Position numbers and translations under genes: made by a program. The notes below the pieces were generated by a model. It saw nothing but the letters and a program-made list of their open reading frames with translations. It was not told the origin of the DNA and made no database searches. Positions 8,765-17,930 of a stretch of DNA of 34,700 nucleotides are shown here, piece by piece; position 1 is the first letter of the stretch; each line of letters starts with the position of its first letter. The stretch lies in the NCBI RefSeq assembly GCF_003838195.1, contig NZ_RCBY01000063.1:1-34700 (forward strand), read 5' to 3'. Origin of the DNA: Okeania hirsuta (GTDB lineage: Bacteria > Cyanobacteriota > Cyanobacteriia > Cyanobacteriales > Microcoleaceae).

Positions 8765-9625
8765 TTAGTTGGGATTTTTCACGAATTTACAATACTCAGA
8801 AAGTGTTAAAGCACAATTTTCATACTGCTTAATCCCTTCTGCCATTGATGTCGGAGTTATTTTTTGTTCTAATTTTCTAGGGTTTCTGACAATACGACCT
8901 GCTTTGATATTCTCTTTAGAATCACCTATTCCAGGTCTTCCTGTTTTATTCGTTACTTTGTATTCCTCCGAAAATTCTGATTGTGTTCTAAGGACTTTTT
9001 TTAAAGCATCAAAAACTAAGTCCGTCTGATTCAGTAGTTGATCGTAGGAAATCATCAAAGTACGTTCTTTGCTATTGATTAACTTTGCATATCTTTCTAA
9101 AGTTGATAAGCGATTTAAATAATAAGTTAATACTTTTTCTTCACTCCAGTGTGGCTTGAGGTCGAGAATACTAGCTATTGTTCTCTCTGGATCTCTGATG
9201 AGAAATATACTATATAAATTTTCCGAAGTTAACAATTTTTCATCTAAAAAAATCTTATTATGTAAAGCTTTATCGAGAATATATTTATGATTCATTCTCA
9301 AACTTTTTAAGTCTTGCAAATTGCGAATATTTTGGGTTTTACGATACACTTTAGATACTAATTTATTCAAATCAAATTCAGAGGCATATTGAATGTGAGT
9401 TTCACCATATCCTAAGATTTCTGTATGAGAACTTAATATATTAGCTAGTAATGAAGAACCAGAACGCATATGGCTGAGAATAAAAATGAACTTGTATGGT
9501 TCCGTTCTGAACATTGCTCGGTATGGGTCTTCAACTTGATTGATTCTCAAGTCATAATACTTATGAATCATATCATTTTTAATAAGTCGGATAGATTGAC
9601 GTATTTCCTTGATTAAATTACTCAT
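8765..9625 (-). CDS. sulfotransferase family protein
   Basis: 286 residues. The PAPS-binding signatures are clear: the 5'-phosphosulfate loop LSHMRSGSSLLANIL (residues 50-64) and the 3'-phosphate motif FLIRDPERTIAS (141-152). These enzymes transfer sulfate from 3'-phosphoadenosine 5'-phosphosulfate to a hydroxyl or amine of a carbohydrate, lipid or small molecule. There is no signal peptide or membrane anchor, so it should be cytoplasmic. The gene stands alone between large non-coding stretches, so context gives no hint of the acceptor. The loop has SGSS where GTT or GSS is usual, within family variation. Family confidence is high; the substrate is unknown. Confidence 0.9.
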   Translation of the reverse strand: MSNLIKEIRQSIRLIKNDMIHKYYDLRINQVEDPYRAMFRTEPYKFIFILSHMRSGSSLLANILSSHTEILGYGETHIQYASEFDLNKLVSKVYRKTQNIRNLQDLKSLRMNHKYILDKALHNKIFLDEKLLTSENLYSIFLIRDPERTIASILDLKPHWSEEKVLTYYLNRLSTLERYAKLINSKERTLMISYDQLLNQTDLVFDALKKVLRTQSEFSEEYKVTNKTGRPGIGDSKENIKAGRIVRNPRKLEQKITPTSMAEGIKQYENCALTLSEYCKFVKNPN

Positions 9626-10869
9626 TTTTCACAGTAATAATTTTTTGCTCTATAATAGCTTATTTAGAAAAAGCTGCCAAGCATTACTAAGTTTTTTTAT
9701 ATCAGTTTTGATTTTTATATTATATCTAGTATATTAGCTTGATACTATCAGGAAATCTTAAAAGAGGACTCCCGCTATAATCTATGATTTAGCGGTGATA
9801 CGGGACGTATAAACTGCTTGGTAAAGGCACGCTAGACAGCCACAATGCGAATTTAAATCAGCAAATTAATTGAGCGGTAGCGAATCAATCAAAGTTATTA
9901 ATGTTTTATTTTCAACCTTTGATTACTTTAACTTACCAGTACAAAACTTTTGTCAACTAAACAGCAAGAAATAGATATTAATCATATTCTTAAAGAAACT
10001 CTCTTCTCTGTTTGCGCAGCATTTCGCAGGAATAGAAAACATAATTGCAGTAATTGTGGGGGTACAACTCAACTTGTTTGATTTGTTGCCTAGGTAAGAA
10101 TTTATATTTAGCTGGCGCACAACTTTCCTAAGGTCATGCTACCACAAACGTTAACCCTCCACGACATGTTTGCGCAGCATTCCGCAACGAAAACGCCTAG
10201 CGTTGCGTCAGCACTCGCAACAATCTCCCATTATAATCTTTAGATTTATACGGTGAGAGTGTCAATAGCTTGATACTATTGCATTAGGAAAATTTCATAG
10301 CGGGACTTTGATATTTTTGATGGTAAAAATGGCTTCCAACTCAACGGTAGCAAGGAAAATACGAAACTCAGGCTAAAAATTGCTCTTTGCGTAGCATGAC
10401 CCAGGAAAACCTAGTGCCGCTACGCGGAAGTTAAAAGTCAAAATTCATGCATCGAGTGCGTAATTCTGAGGACACCTCAGAATGTAAGACGCATATCTGA
10501 CAGTCAATCATTTTTGATTTGTAATTGTTTTGGGATTTTGTAACTGGTCAGTTATTTCCGCCATCCTGCACTAGATATATCAAGAAATAGGCTATTTTGA
10601 CGTTAAAGTATTATACAGCAAGGGTTTAATACTTTTGGCGTTTTTTGCTAAAGTCCCAATAGTAAAAAAAAATTCAGAAACAGGAATATCTAGAGAAAAG
10701 TACATCTAATGCTGGATTAATCTGGGATAATTTGTCAGCAAAATTATGATTTCTCTTTTGATATTAAAAATCTGAATAACTAAAATCTATTACTCTGGCA
10801 ACCTTGCTCTTAACACAAAATAACCAATGAATCGTATAGTGGAATTGTGGACAAATTTCTCAAAAAAAT
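9626..10869. other. 1.2-kb non-coding region with decayed mobile DNA
   Basis: No intact gene is visible. A bulged hairpin, CCGCTA...TAGCGG (9772-9795), has the look of an IS200/IS605 terminal hairpin. A related degenerate one (ATAATCTTTAGATTTAT) lies near 10231-10250. The 14-mer TAGCTTGATACTAT occurs at 9735-9748 and 10266-10279. Between them a short frame (9937-10083) ends in NRKHNCSNCGGTTQLV, a zinc-ribbon-like scrap. REP-like motifs (TTTGCGCAGCATTCCGC) occur near 10010 and 10170. The promoter of dxr must lie in the last part. Confidence 0.5.
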
Positions 10870-12525
10870 ATGAAAGCAATTACAATCTTGGGATCTACAG
10901 GGTCTATTGGTACTCAAACCTTAGATATTGTTACTCAAAACCCAGATAAGTTTCGAGTTATTGGGTTAGCTGCTGGAAGCAACGTAGAAATGTTAGCTCA
11001 ACAAGTACGACAGTTCCGCCCTGAAATTGTTGCTATTAACAATGAGTCCCAATTTACAGAGTTAAAAGAGGCCATTGCTGACCTGACACCTCAACCCATA
11101 TTGCTTGCAGGCCAAGATGGTGTCATTGAAGTTGCGAAATATGGTGACTCAGAAGCTGTAGTAACGGGTATTGTCGGTTGTGCTGGTTTATTACCTACTA
11201 TTGCCGCTATTGAGGCCCGAAAAGATATTGCTTTGGCAAATAAAGAAACACTTATCGCAGCAGGCCCAGTTGTTAATCCTTTAATTGAAGAACACGGAGT
11301 AAAATTGTTGCCTGCCGACTCAGAACATTCAGCAATTTTTCAATGTCTTCAAGGTGTACCTAAAGAGGGTTTACGTAGAATTATTTTAACTGCTTCTGGT
11401 GGTGCTTTTCGAGACTGGCCAATTGATAAATTATCAAAAGTCAAAGTAGCAGATGCCATTAAACATCCTAACTGGTCAATGGGTCGTAAAATTACCGTGG
11501 ATTCTGCCACGATGATGAATAAAGGTTTGGAAGTTATTGAAGCTCATTATTTGTTTGGATTAGATTATGAAAATATTGATATAGTGATTCATCCTCAGAG
11601 TATAATTCACTCTTTAATTGAGTTACAAGATACTTCTGTTTTAGCTCAGTTGGGTTGGCCAGATATGCGTTTGCCTCTACTTTACGCTTTATCTTGGCCG
11701 GAAAGGCTTTATACTGATTGGAAACAATTAGATTTAGTTAAAGCTGGTAGTTTGACTTTTAAGGAACCCGATAATTTGAAATATCCTTGTATTCAATTGG
11801 CTTATACTGCAGGTCGTATAGGTGGTTCGATGCCGGCGGCTTTGAATGCAGCAAATGAACAGGCTGTGGCATTATTTTTAGAAGAAAAAATTCCTTTTTT
11901 GGATATTCCTAAGTTGATTGAATATGTATGTGAAAAGCATAAGTCAGATTGTCAGAAAAATCCCAGTTTAGATGATATTTTAGCTACAGATAAATGGGCA
12001 AGAAAAGAAGCTGTAGCTGGAAGCTTGATAGTAGCTAATCCTCTAAAAAATGTATTAGTTAATGTTGAAGAAAAGCTAGCAAATGCAGAAGAAAAAAAAA
12101 TCGAAGATGATGCATCTACAGAAATAAAAAGTGAAAATGATAACCTAGGATTTAATGATTTTTATAAAAAGGGATTAGCAGAATATCAGCAACAAAATTA
12201 TCAATTAGCTTTGGCAGAATTTAATCATGCAATAGAGATAGATAACGGTAACTCAGATGCTTATATTTATAGAGGTGATGTGAAAGAAAAATTAGAAGAT
12301 TATCAAGGAGCAATTGATGACTATAACCAGGCAATTAAATTAGATGCGACTCATCCAAAAGTTTATTATCGACGGGGAAATGTATTGCGAAAAGTAGGAG
12401 ATAATTGGGGGGCGATCGCTGATTATAATCAAGCAATTAGACTCAATCCAAATTATACATCTGCCAAACATCGTAGTTATGTTCATGTTGATACAGGATC
12501 TACAGAAACATTTATACAAGAGTGA
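10870..12525 (+). CDS. dxr: 1-deoxy-D-xylulose-5-phosphate reductoisomerase with C-terminal TPR domain
   Basis: 551 residues; ordinary Dxr is about 390-400. Residues 1-395 are a complete Dxr: the NADPH loop GSTGSIG (8-14), LANKE (122-126), metal ligands D150 and E152 in [14 protein letters not shown] (176-182), the flexible loop HPNWSMGRK (199-207), E221 in [12 protein letters not shown], and NAANE (326-330). It converts DXP to MEP with NADPH, the committed step of the plastid-type isoprenoid pathway that feeds carotenoids, phytol and quinones. A charged linker (about 396-427) follows, then three TPR units ([60 protein letters not shown]). TPRs bind partner proteins. The linker is encoded across a run of nine A residues; a slip of one base either way meets a stop within a few codons and would yield near-normal-length Dxr. 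I know of no TPR-fused Dxr. A homology search would show whether it is shared. Confidence 0.95.
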   Translation: MKAITILGSTGSIGTQTLDIVTQNPDKFRVIGLAAGSNVEMLAQQVRQFRPEIVAINNESQFTELKEAIADLTPQPILLAGQDGVIEVAKYGDSEAVVTGIVGCAGLLPTIAAIEARKDIALANKETLIAAGPVVNPLIEEHGVKLLPADSEHSAIFQCLQGVPKEGLRRIILTASGGAFRDWPIDKLSKVKVADAIKHPNWSMGRKITVDSATMMNKGLEVIEAHYLFGLDYENIDIVIHPQSIIHSLIELQDTSVLAQLGWPDMRLPLLYALSWPERLYTDWKQLDLVKAGSLTFKEPDNLKYPCIQLAYTAGRIGGSMPAALNAANEQAVALFLEEKIPFLDIPKLIEYVCEKHKSDCQKNPSLDDILATDKWARKEAVAGSLIVANPLKNVLVNVEEKLANAEEKKIEDDASTEIKSENDNLGFNDFYKKGLAEYQQQNYQLALAEFNHAIEIDNGNSDAYIYRGDVKEKLEDYQGAIDDYNQAIKLDATHPKVYYRRGNVLRKVGDNWGAIADYNQAIRLNPNYTSAKHRSYVHVDTGSTETFIQE

Positions 12526-12850
12526 GTCGATAACATCATTTTTTTGAAATAGCAAATAATGATTAATTCAATCATTATTGATATAGTCTAAATTTAAAGT
12601 GAAAAAAAAATTAATTAACTCAAATAATTTTTCCTAAAATTTATTTAGGTATCTTCATGATTGAAGCCTAATTGACAGAATATTGTTTAAATAATTAATT
12701 ACTGCAATTAAAAAAGTAAGTTATTAAATTCCTTAAAAACAATTATGAAAAACGAATAATTATCACAGGTAAACTCTTTCCTTTATTTACAAAAATATAA
12801 GGGAAAACTTACTACTTTCGACTTTTGAATTTTGAATTGCACATACAATT
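12526..12850. other. AT-rich gap between dxr and the site-2 protease gene
   Basis: 325 bp of low-complexity A/T sequence. I see no RNA gene, strong hairpin or convincing promoter. A short STRR-like phrase (ACTTTTGAATTTTGAATT) lies just before the next gene. Confidence 0.5.
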
Positions 12851-14365
12851 ATGTATAACATATCTGAAAACATAACCACAGTAATAGTAGCTTTAATAAC
12901 TCTTGGAATTCTTGGCTGGGGATACTACAGAGCAAGACCTTATGGTAGAGTAGGCATTCTCGCCTGGTTACAATCAGTAGTATTAATGGCACCTTGGTTA
13001 CTATTTTTTGCTCTATTTGCTGCTGGAATCTATCTGAACCTAGTATTTGTCCTATTTTTGCTCGTAGCTTGTACAGGATTATATATATACTTGGGACGAC
13101 AACTACGAACAATAGCAGCTAAAGACCCAGAAAACCAACCCAGTCTCAAAACCATCGGCGACTCACAACTATCTAGCAATGAAGAAGAAACTCAATCAAC
13201 CCAGGATAAAATAGCAAACACTGAATCACAAAAAGAACAAACTCCAGAATTTATTCCTATCCCTAGTGAAGACCTCCAGAAAATCAAAGATATTTTTGGT
13301 ATCGATACTTTCTTCACAACCGAAACTATTCCTTATCAAGAAGGAGCTATTTTCAAAGGTAATTTACGGGGAGATGTAGAAAAAATCCATACCCAGTTAT
13401 CAGTCAGTTTGCAAGAAAAACTAGGCGATCGTTATCGACTATTCCTCATAGAAAGTCCTGAAGAGAAACCAGTAGTCATCATTTTACCAAGCAAAAATGA
13501 CCCTCAACCCGCTACTACATCCCAAAAAATTCTGGCAGTTGTGCTAGCGATCGCTACTATTGCCACCAGTTTTGAAGCAGGTGGTTTATTATTAGGGTTT
13601 GACTTTTTCAACGAACCCACACGGTATCCAGAAGCATTACCCATTGCACTTGGTCTATGTGCAGTTTTAGGTATTCACGAAGTCGCCCATCAAGTCTTGG
13701 CAAAACGTCACAATGTCCGCTTTAGTTGGCCATTTTTTCTACCAGCTTGGCAAATTGGCAGTTTTGGGTCTGTTAACCGTTTCGAGTCAGCGATACCGAA
13801 TAGGAAAGTCCTGTTTGATGTAGCTTTTGCCGGACCTGCTGCTGGAGGAATACTTTCTTTGGCAATGCTATTGGTGGGTTTATTGCTTTCCCACGAAGGT
13901 AGTATGTTTCAGATGCCGTCCGAATTTTTCAGAGCTTCTGTTTTAGTGGGAACTTTAGCACGGGTGATTTTAGGTTCGGCGGTAAATCAAAATATAGTAG
14001 ATGTTCACCCACTAGCAATTATCGGTTGGTTGGGTTTGGTAATTACAGCGCTAAATCTTATGCCTGCGGGTCAGTTGGATGGCGGTAGAATTATTCAGGC
14101 AATTTATGCTCGGAAAGTTGCAGGTAGAGCAACATTTTTCACTTTTGTAGTTTTAGTCATTGCTTCCCTAGTTAATCCTTTAGCATTGTATTGGGCAATT
14201 ATTATTTTGGTATTACAGCGAAATTTGGAACGTCCTTGTTTAAATGAATTAATAGAACCTGACGATCTACGAGCTACTTTGTGTTTGTTCGCTTTGTTTA
14301 TGGCGATCGCTACTTTGTTTCCTTTAACTCCTGCCTTAGCTAGTCAGTTGGGTATAGGTAGTTAA
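12851..14365 (+). CDS. site-2 protease family (M50), EGY-like membrane metalloprotease
   Basis: 504 residues. Zinc-site motif HEVAH (276-280) and the second motif NLMPAGQLDGG (402-412) identify an S2P/M50 intramembrane metalloprotease with all ligands present. Two or three TM helices at residues 10-85 precede a soluble acidic stretch (90-215) that resembles the N-terminal region of EGY-type proteases of cyanobacteria and chloroplasts. About six more TM helices follow. These enzymes cut membrane-bound substrates such as anti-sigma factors; in plastids EGY1 is needed for thylakoid development. The gene stands alone, about 325 bp after dxr on the same strand. The start ATG lies in AT-rich DNA without an obvious ribosome site. 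Family confidence is very high; the substrate is unknown. Confidence 0.94.
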   Translation: MYNISENITTVIVALITLGILGWGYYRARPYGRVGILAWLQSVVLMAPWLLFFALFAAGIYLNLVFVLFLLVACTGLYIYLGRQLRTIAAKDPENQPSLKTIGDSQLSSNEEETQSTQDKIANTESQKEQTPEFIPIPSEDLQKIKDIFGIDTFFTTETIPYQEGAIFKGNLRGDVEKIHTQLSVSLQEKLGDRYRLFLIESPEEKPVVIILPSKNDPQPATTSQKILAVVLAIATIATSFEAGGLLLGFDFFNEPTRYPEALPIALGLCAVLGIHEVAHQVLAKRHNVRFSWPFFLPAWQIGSFGSVNRFESAIPNRKVLFDVAFAGPAAGGILSLAMLLVGLLLSHEGSMFQMPSEFFRASVLVGTLARVILGSAVNQNIVDVHPLAIIGWLGLVITALNLMPAGQLDGGRIIQAIYARKVAGRATFFTFVVLVIASLVNPLALYWAIIILVLQRNLERPCLNELIEPDDLRATLCLFALFMAIATLFPLTPALASQLGIGS

Positions 14366-14736
14366 TTGAAAGTCAGAAGTAAAAAGTCAGAAGTCAGAAG
14401 TTAAAAGTTAAAAGCTAAAAGCTAAAAGTTAAACACAGCAGTGGGCATTCCCATGACTCCGAAACTTCGCCGGAGTCTGACCTCTACTTAAATTATTTAG
14501 GACTTACGCATATACGCCATATATAGTGTTCAAAACTGTTGTTCAATAGTTACTAGACTCTATAAATAGTGCCTTTGCGTAAGTCCTGATTATTGTCAAA
14601 AATGTCAGGAACCTTTGATGTCTTTTAAGCATTAAGTTTTGTCCAAATTGTGGTACTCCATACACTAAACTTATGTGGGACTACCCAATTTTCTATTCAG
14701 ATGTTAAACTTAATTTAATAAAGTGTTATATGCTCT
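14366..14736. repeat. STRRs, hairpin and MITE copy 3 between protease and RHH genes
   Basis: Heptamers AGTCAGA and AGTTAAA/AGCTAAA repeat over 14369-14432. A perfect 7-bp hairpin (GACTCCG 14455-14461, CGGAGTC 14471-14477) could terminate the protease transcript. Then comes the third TCAGGACTTACGCA-type MITE at 14497-14589, with ends TTAGGACTTACGCA and TGCGTAAGTCCTGA. From 14590 to 14736 I see only AT-rich DNA that must hold the promoter of the RHH-EACC1-caspase genes. Confidence 0.75.
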
Positions 14737-14955
14737 ATGTCCAATATAACCATTGGTTTCCGAATTTCAGACCATCTTCACCAGCAATTAGAGGAGTACA
14801 GAACAAAAGCCTACTTGACTAAGAGTGAGGTGATTGTAAGTTTTATTGATCAGTATCTAGGTGCTGTTGAGGATATTCTATTCAGTCAGAGAGTGATTGA
14901 TTTAGAAGAACGCATGACTAAGCTGGAAGCTCAAGTTCAGGCAATACAAAACTGA
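14737..14955 (+). CDS. small ribbon-helix-helix (CopG-like) protein
   Basis: 72 residues. The N-terminal half has the RHH pattern: a strand (ITIGFRIS), then a helix (HLHQQLEEYRTKA), then a turn and second helix (LTKSEVIVSFIDQYLG). The last 25 residues (VIDLEERMTKLEAQVQAIQ) are a short coiled coil. RHH proteins are DNA-binding dimers, often autoregulators of small operons or antitoxins. It lies 89 bp before the EACC1-like gene on the same strand, so it may regulate the EACC1-caspase pair. That link is inferred from position only. It could instead be an orphan regulator. Confidence 0.6.
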   Translation: MSNITIGFRISDHLHQQLEEYRTKAYLTKSEVIVSFIDQYLGAVEDILFSQRVIDLEERMTKLEAQVQAIQN

Positions 14956-15044
14956 TGTTTTATAAACAAATAAAATTCTAAGTCAGAAGTATCTCTATAA
15001 ATTAACTAAGTAACCAGCAACAAATAAAATCAGGAAAAACTTTC

Positions 15045-15419
15045 ATGTCTGAATCAAATATTTTAGTTAAAATTACTATTTCCGATCCAGAACTAAACGA
15101 ATCTCAGCTACAACAAGCCACCCAATATTTACAAGCAGAAATTAAAGAAGTATATGGAGTCCTAGAAGTCAATCAAATTCCCATTTCTGAAGTAGAAGAA
15201 AGAGCCAAATCAATTGGTGGATTTTTAATTAATGTTCTAACAGCCGAAGTCAGTCTTCAAAATTTAAAAACGTTGGTGAAGCATCTGGGCAATCGCACTT
15301 TCGGGAGAATCTACGAAATCGAAGCTGAAGGTAATGGTCGAAAATTAAAAGCTAAATTTCGTCGTCCTGAAGATTTGGAAACGATTTTGCCTGAAGTTGA
15401 TAAATTTTTAAAGGGATAA
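15045..15419 (+). CDS. EACC1-like effector-associated protein
   Basis: 124 residues, no TM segment. The pattern is strand (ILVKITI), helix (ESQLQQATQYLQAEIKEV), strand (LEVNQIP), then a long amphipathic helix (SLQNLKTLVKHLG), then strands (RIYEIEAEGNGRKLKAKF) and a final helix (ETILPEVDKFL). This matches my knowledge of EACC1, a small 'constant component' described next to caspases, trypsins and other effectors in multicellular bacteria. The stop is only 12 bases before the GTG of the caspase gene, so the two are surely co-transcribed. EACC1 is thought to help couple sensing to the effector; its biochemistry is not settled. The assignment rests on recalled pattern and neighbour; a profile search is the deciding test. 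Confidence 0.7.
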   Translation: MSESNILVKITISDPELNESQLQQATQYLQAEIKEVYGVLEVNQIPISEVEERAKSIGGFLINVLTAEVSLQNLKTLVKHLGNRTFGRIYEIEAEGNGRKLKAKFRRPEDLETILPEVDKFLKG

Positions 15420-15431
15420 GGGGAAATATCA

Positions 15432-16712
15432 GTGAGAAAAATTGCTTTATTAATTGGGGTTAGTGAATATAAAAATTTTACCAAGCTTCCCAGTGCAGTT
15501 AACGATGTAGACGCATTACAAGAGGTATTGCTTAACTCTGAAATGGGCGGTTTTGATGAAGTAAAAACTTTCAAAAATATCAATCGCCAAGATATGGAAT
15601 ACGAGATTTACAAGCTATTTGATAGTCGCAAATCTAATGAATTATTGCTGTTCTATTTTTCTGGTCATGGAATTACAAATCCCAAGGGTGATCTATTTAT
15701 AGCTACACCTGAAACGGACAAAAATGAACGAGGTATTGTAATCCCCCCGACAGCAGTAGAAGCGAGTTATTTAAAGAAACGCATGAACGATAGTAGTTCA
15801 AACCATCAAGTTATTATTTTAGACTGTTGTTTTAGCGGCGCATTTGATAAGGAACTCAATCCTAAATATGCTGGTGAAGCTCCCATTAATTTTAAACAAG
15901 ATTTGGGAGGAGAAGGACGGGCAATTTTAACTTCTTCTAGTTCGGCTCAGATGTCCTATGAATCGAAAACTTCAGGTTTGTCTATCTATACAAAATATCT
16001 GGTTGAAGGAATTCATACTGGAAAAGCAGATCAGGATAATAATGGTGTAATCTCGGTGGATGAATTGCATGAATATGCTAGTGAGAAAGTGCAAGAAGAA
16101 TCCCCAGAGATGACTCCTCGATTTTACCCAGTTGAGCAAGGTTATAGAATTCATATTGCTAGATCGCCTCAAGGTAATCCTAAGCTTAAATATCGCAAAG
16201 AAGTTGAGGCGATTATTCAGAATGAACGGGATGAAATTGATTTTATACGAGGAGAAATTGACGACTTTGAACGTGAAATTTTGGAAATTCATCGTCTTGA
16301 ACATGGAATTTCTATCGAAGATGCTAAAATAATAGAAAAAGAGGTGATGGAACTTCATCGCAAACGCTGGAAAAATTTGCAACAGTATAAAACACTATTC
16401 AGTAAAGCGGTTAAAAGAAGTTTTCCGTTAAGAAAAAATGATCGCCTAAACTTAGAACGAATTCAAAAGCGTTTAAGTTTACGGGATGAAGATGTAAGAC
16501 GGATAGAAGCCAAAATTACACCAAAAATTTCCAAACCCGTTACATCAAAAATTTCCAAACCCGAAAGAATTAAGAAGGAGCCACAGAAATATAAAAGAGA
16601 TGAAATAACCAGAAAGAAAACAAAAGAAGAAGAAGAATATGAAAAATGGAAGTCAGATAAAGAATTTCATCAACAATTGATTAAGGATAGTCTTCTTAAG
16701 AAATGGATGTAG
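15432..16712 (+). CDS. caspase family protease (peptidase C14) with effector-associated helical domain
   Basis: 426 residues, GTG start set by the conserved KIALLIGVSEY. Catalytic pair: H79 in FYFSGHG and C133 in ILDCCFSG. Residues 200-211 (DQDNNGVISVDE) fit a calcium-binding EF-hand-like loop, seen in many prokaryotic caspases. A coiled coil (255-313) leads to a helical module at 315-363 (YKTLFSKAVKRSFPL, then RIQKRLSLRDEDVRRIEAKI). This resembles the helical domains that join caspases, kinases and WD40 sensors in cyanobacterial conflict systems through like-with-like contacts. The lysine-rich tail (364-426) contains a doubled SKISKP. Such proteases are orthocaspases or metacaspases that usually cut after basic residues and are linked to programmed death. 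No sensor NTPase lies beside it, so activation would come from a partner elsewhere or from calcium. Confidence 0.92.
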   Translation: MRKIALLIGVSEYKNFTKLPSAVNDVDALQEVLLNSEMGGFDEVKTFKNINRQDMEYEIYKLFDSRKSNELLLFYFSGHGITNPKGDLFIATPETDKNERGIVIPPTAVEASYLKKRMNDSSSNHQVIILDCCFSGAFDKELNPKYAGEAPINFKQDLGGEGRAILTSSSSAQMSYESKTSGLSIYTKYLVEGIHTGKADQDNNGVISVDELHEYASEKVQEESPEMTPRFYPVEQGYRIHIARSPQGNPKLKYRKEVEAIIQNERDEIDFIRGEIDDFEREILEIHRLEHGISIEDAKIIEKEVMELHRKRWKNLQQYKTLFSKAVKRSFPLRKNDRLNLERIQKRLSLRDEDVRRIEAKITPKISKPVTSKISKPERIKKEPQKYKRDEITRKKTKEEEEYEKWKSDKEFHQQLIKDSLLKKWM

Positions 16713-17507
16713 GTGAATGAAAAAAATATGTTGGTAAAGAAAGACTTATAACCTTTATAATATAGACACTTCAGGGGTTTTTCAAGTCTAGTTTTTTGAT
16801 AAAATATTCACGAAAACATAGGCTTTTCCTCAACTAGATAGCTGGCACTCTATGAAGTCAGAAGCTTGAGGTTAGAGGTCATAAATATGGCAGACTGTAC
16901 CCAAACATAAAAATTGTACGCTAATGAATTAATAAAAAGCTTGAAAGTATTAATTAGTATATCTTCCAGTCGTTAAGGTCTTCATTTTTTCAATTTTATT
17001 GAGCTAATCTCCAGAGTCGTTTTGAGAATTTGCGTCCCTTGAGAACTCAAAAAATCAAACTCTGAATAGCTAAAAGCTTTAAGTTACAAGTTTTTCGGAG
17101 GTCTTGTTAGTTCCTTGACGTACAAAATTCCCGTTTTGGCAAAGTCTCCCGATGTTGCAGAAAGGAAAATCAATGAAAAAGATACGCTTAGGGGTTCTAT
17201 AAATGTCTGCGCCTTATTTGCGTAGCGCTATAGCTTTTAACAAAAATAGGGATAACTCCCACGTTCTCCTACAGATAAAGAGTGTAGAGACCCACCCCTA
17301 CTGCTCCCAGGAGGGGAATATCAAGAAAAATTTGTTAATGGCCCTCGTGAAGAGAACATTTTTTGGTAGTCTTCCATAGTAATGGTATACAAAGAACAAG
17401 GGATGCTTGGCACGGGAGCAAGATGCTCCCACTGCCGTACCTCACAAAAATAATGTAATGGACGACCGTTACAATGCACCACCACCCATTTTTTTATACG
17501 GAATAAA
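16713..17507. other. non-coding stretch between caspase and tRNA-Ser
   Basis: About 800 bp without a credible gene. It holds the motif GCGTAGCGCTA (17221-17231), a block CCCACCCCT...CTCCCAGGAGGGG (17291-17315) that recurs inverted near 21303-21337, and the dispersed hairpin GGGAGCAAGATGCTCCC (17414-17430), inverted copy at 6246-6262. The first 500 bp look like featureless AT-rich DNA. Confidence 0.5.
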
Positions 17508-17592
17508 CGGAGAGGGTGGGATTCGAACCCACGGAAAGTCACCCTTCAACGAATTTCGAGTTCGCCGCATTCGACCACTCTGCCACCTCTCC
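17508..17592 (-). tRNA. tRNA-Ser (anticodon CGA)
   Basis: The minus strand reads GGAGAGG at the 5' end and CCTCTCC plus discriminator G at the 3' end, giving a perfect 7-bp acceptor stem. The anticodon stem GCGAA/TTCGT encloses the loop CTCGAAA, so the anticodon is CGA, which decodes UCG. A long variable arm follows, as expected for serine tRNA, then a T-arm GTGGGTTCGAATCCCAC. CCA is not encoded, which is normal in cyanobacteria. Tandem repeats lie directly behind the 5' end. Confidence 0.96.
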
Positions 17593-17596
17593 ATAA

Positions 17597-17703
17597 CGAA
17601 GTCAGAAGTTAGAAGTCAGAAGTCAGAAGTTATTTTTGTAACGGGCATTTGAGCAACGCTCCAAAAATATTACGCCTTAAAAGGCGGGGTTTTAGACCCA
17701 TGT
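17597..17703. repeat. STRR (AGTCAGA) and dispersed repeat B
   Basis: AGTCAGA/AGTTAGA heptamers fill 17600-17632. Then 17640-17702 is a dispersed element with TTTGAGCAACGCTCCAAAAA and CGCCTTAAAAGGCGGGG. An inverted copy, about four fifths identical by eye, sits at 21239-21300 on the far side of comEC and DUF4079. Confidence 0.7.
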
Positions 17704-17848
17704 TATTTTGATAAAAAGTCAAAAGTCAAAATTTAAAAGCCAAAAATGATAATTAAACTTTGATTTTCACAAAATACATATTTCTATATTATAGAACCCT
17801 TATGTTATCTTTGCAAAGGTAAGGATTTTTGGTTCGGAGCAACATTTC

Positions 17849-17930
17849 ATATCATGTGCGGATAATCAGTGATAAAAAAACTTTCTCCCTTTGAACCAAT
17901 ATTCCCTTCTGCCTTCTGCCTTCTGCCTTC
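17849..17930. repeat. half-copy of the ATATCATGTCCG MITE with CTTCTGC repeat
   Basis: Begins ATATCATGTGCGGATAAT and runs through TTGAACCAATATTCCC into four copies of CTTCTGC-type repeat that abut the comEC stop codon. It is the inverse of 24665-24752, with high identity. The other end of the element is absent here. Confidence 0.75.

Noticed and set aside
9937-10083. Zinc-ribbon-like reading frame as a real gene
   Set aside because: No start codon, only about 48 codons, and a REP-type motif lies within it. Treated as a relic.
15972-16382. 136-codon open frame antisense to the caspase gene
   Set aside because: A shadow of the real gene; low-complexity F/I/N-rich translation without motifs.
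17321-17652. Open frames over the tRNA region on both strands
   Set aside because: They overlap tRNA-Ser and dispersed repeats. The phrase GGIRTHGKSPF is the usual false translation of a tRNA antisense strand.
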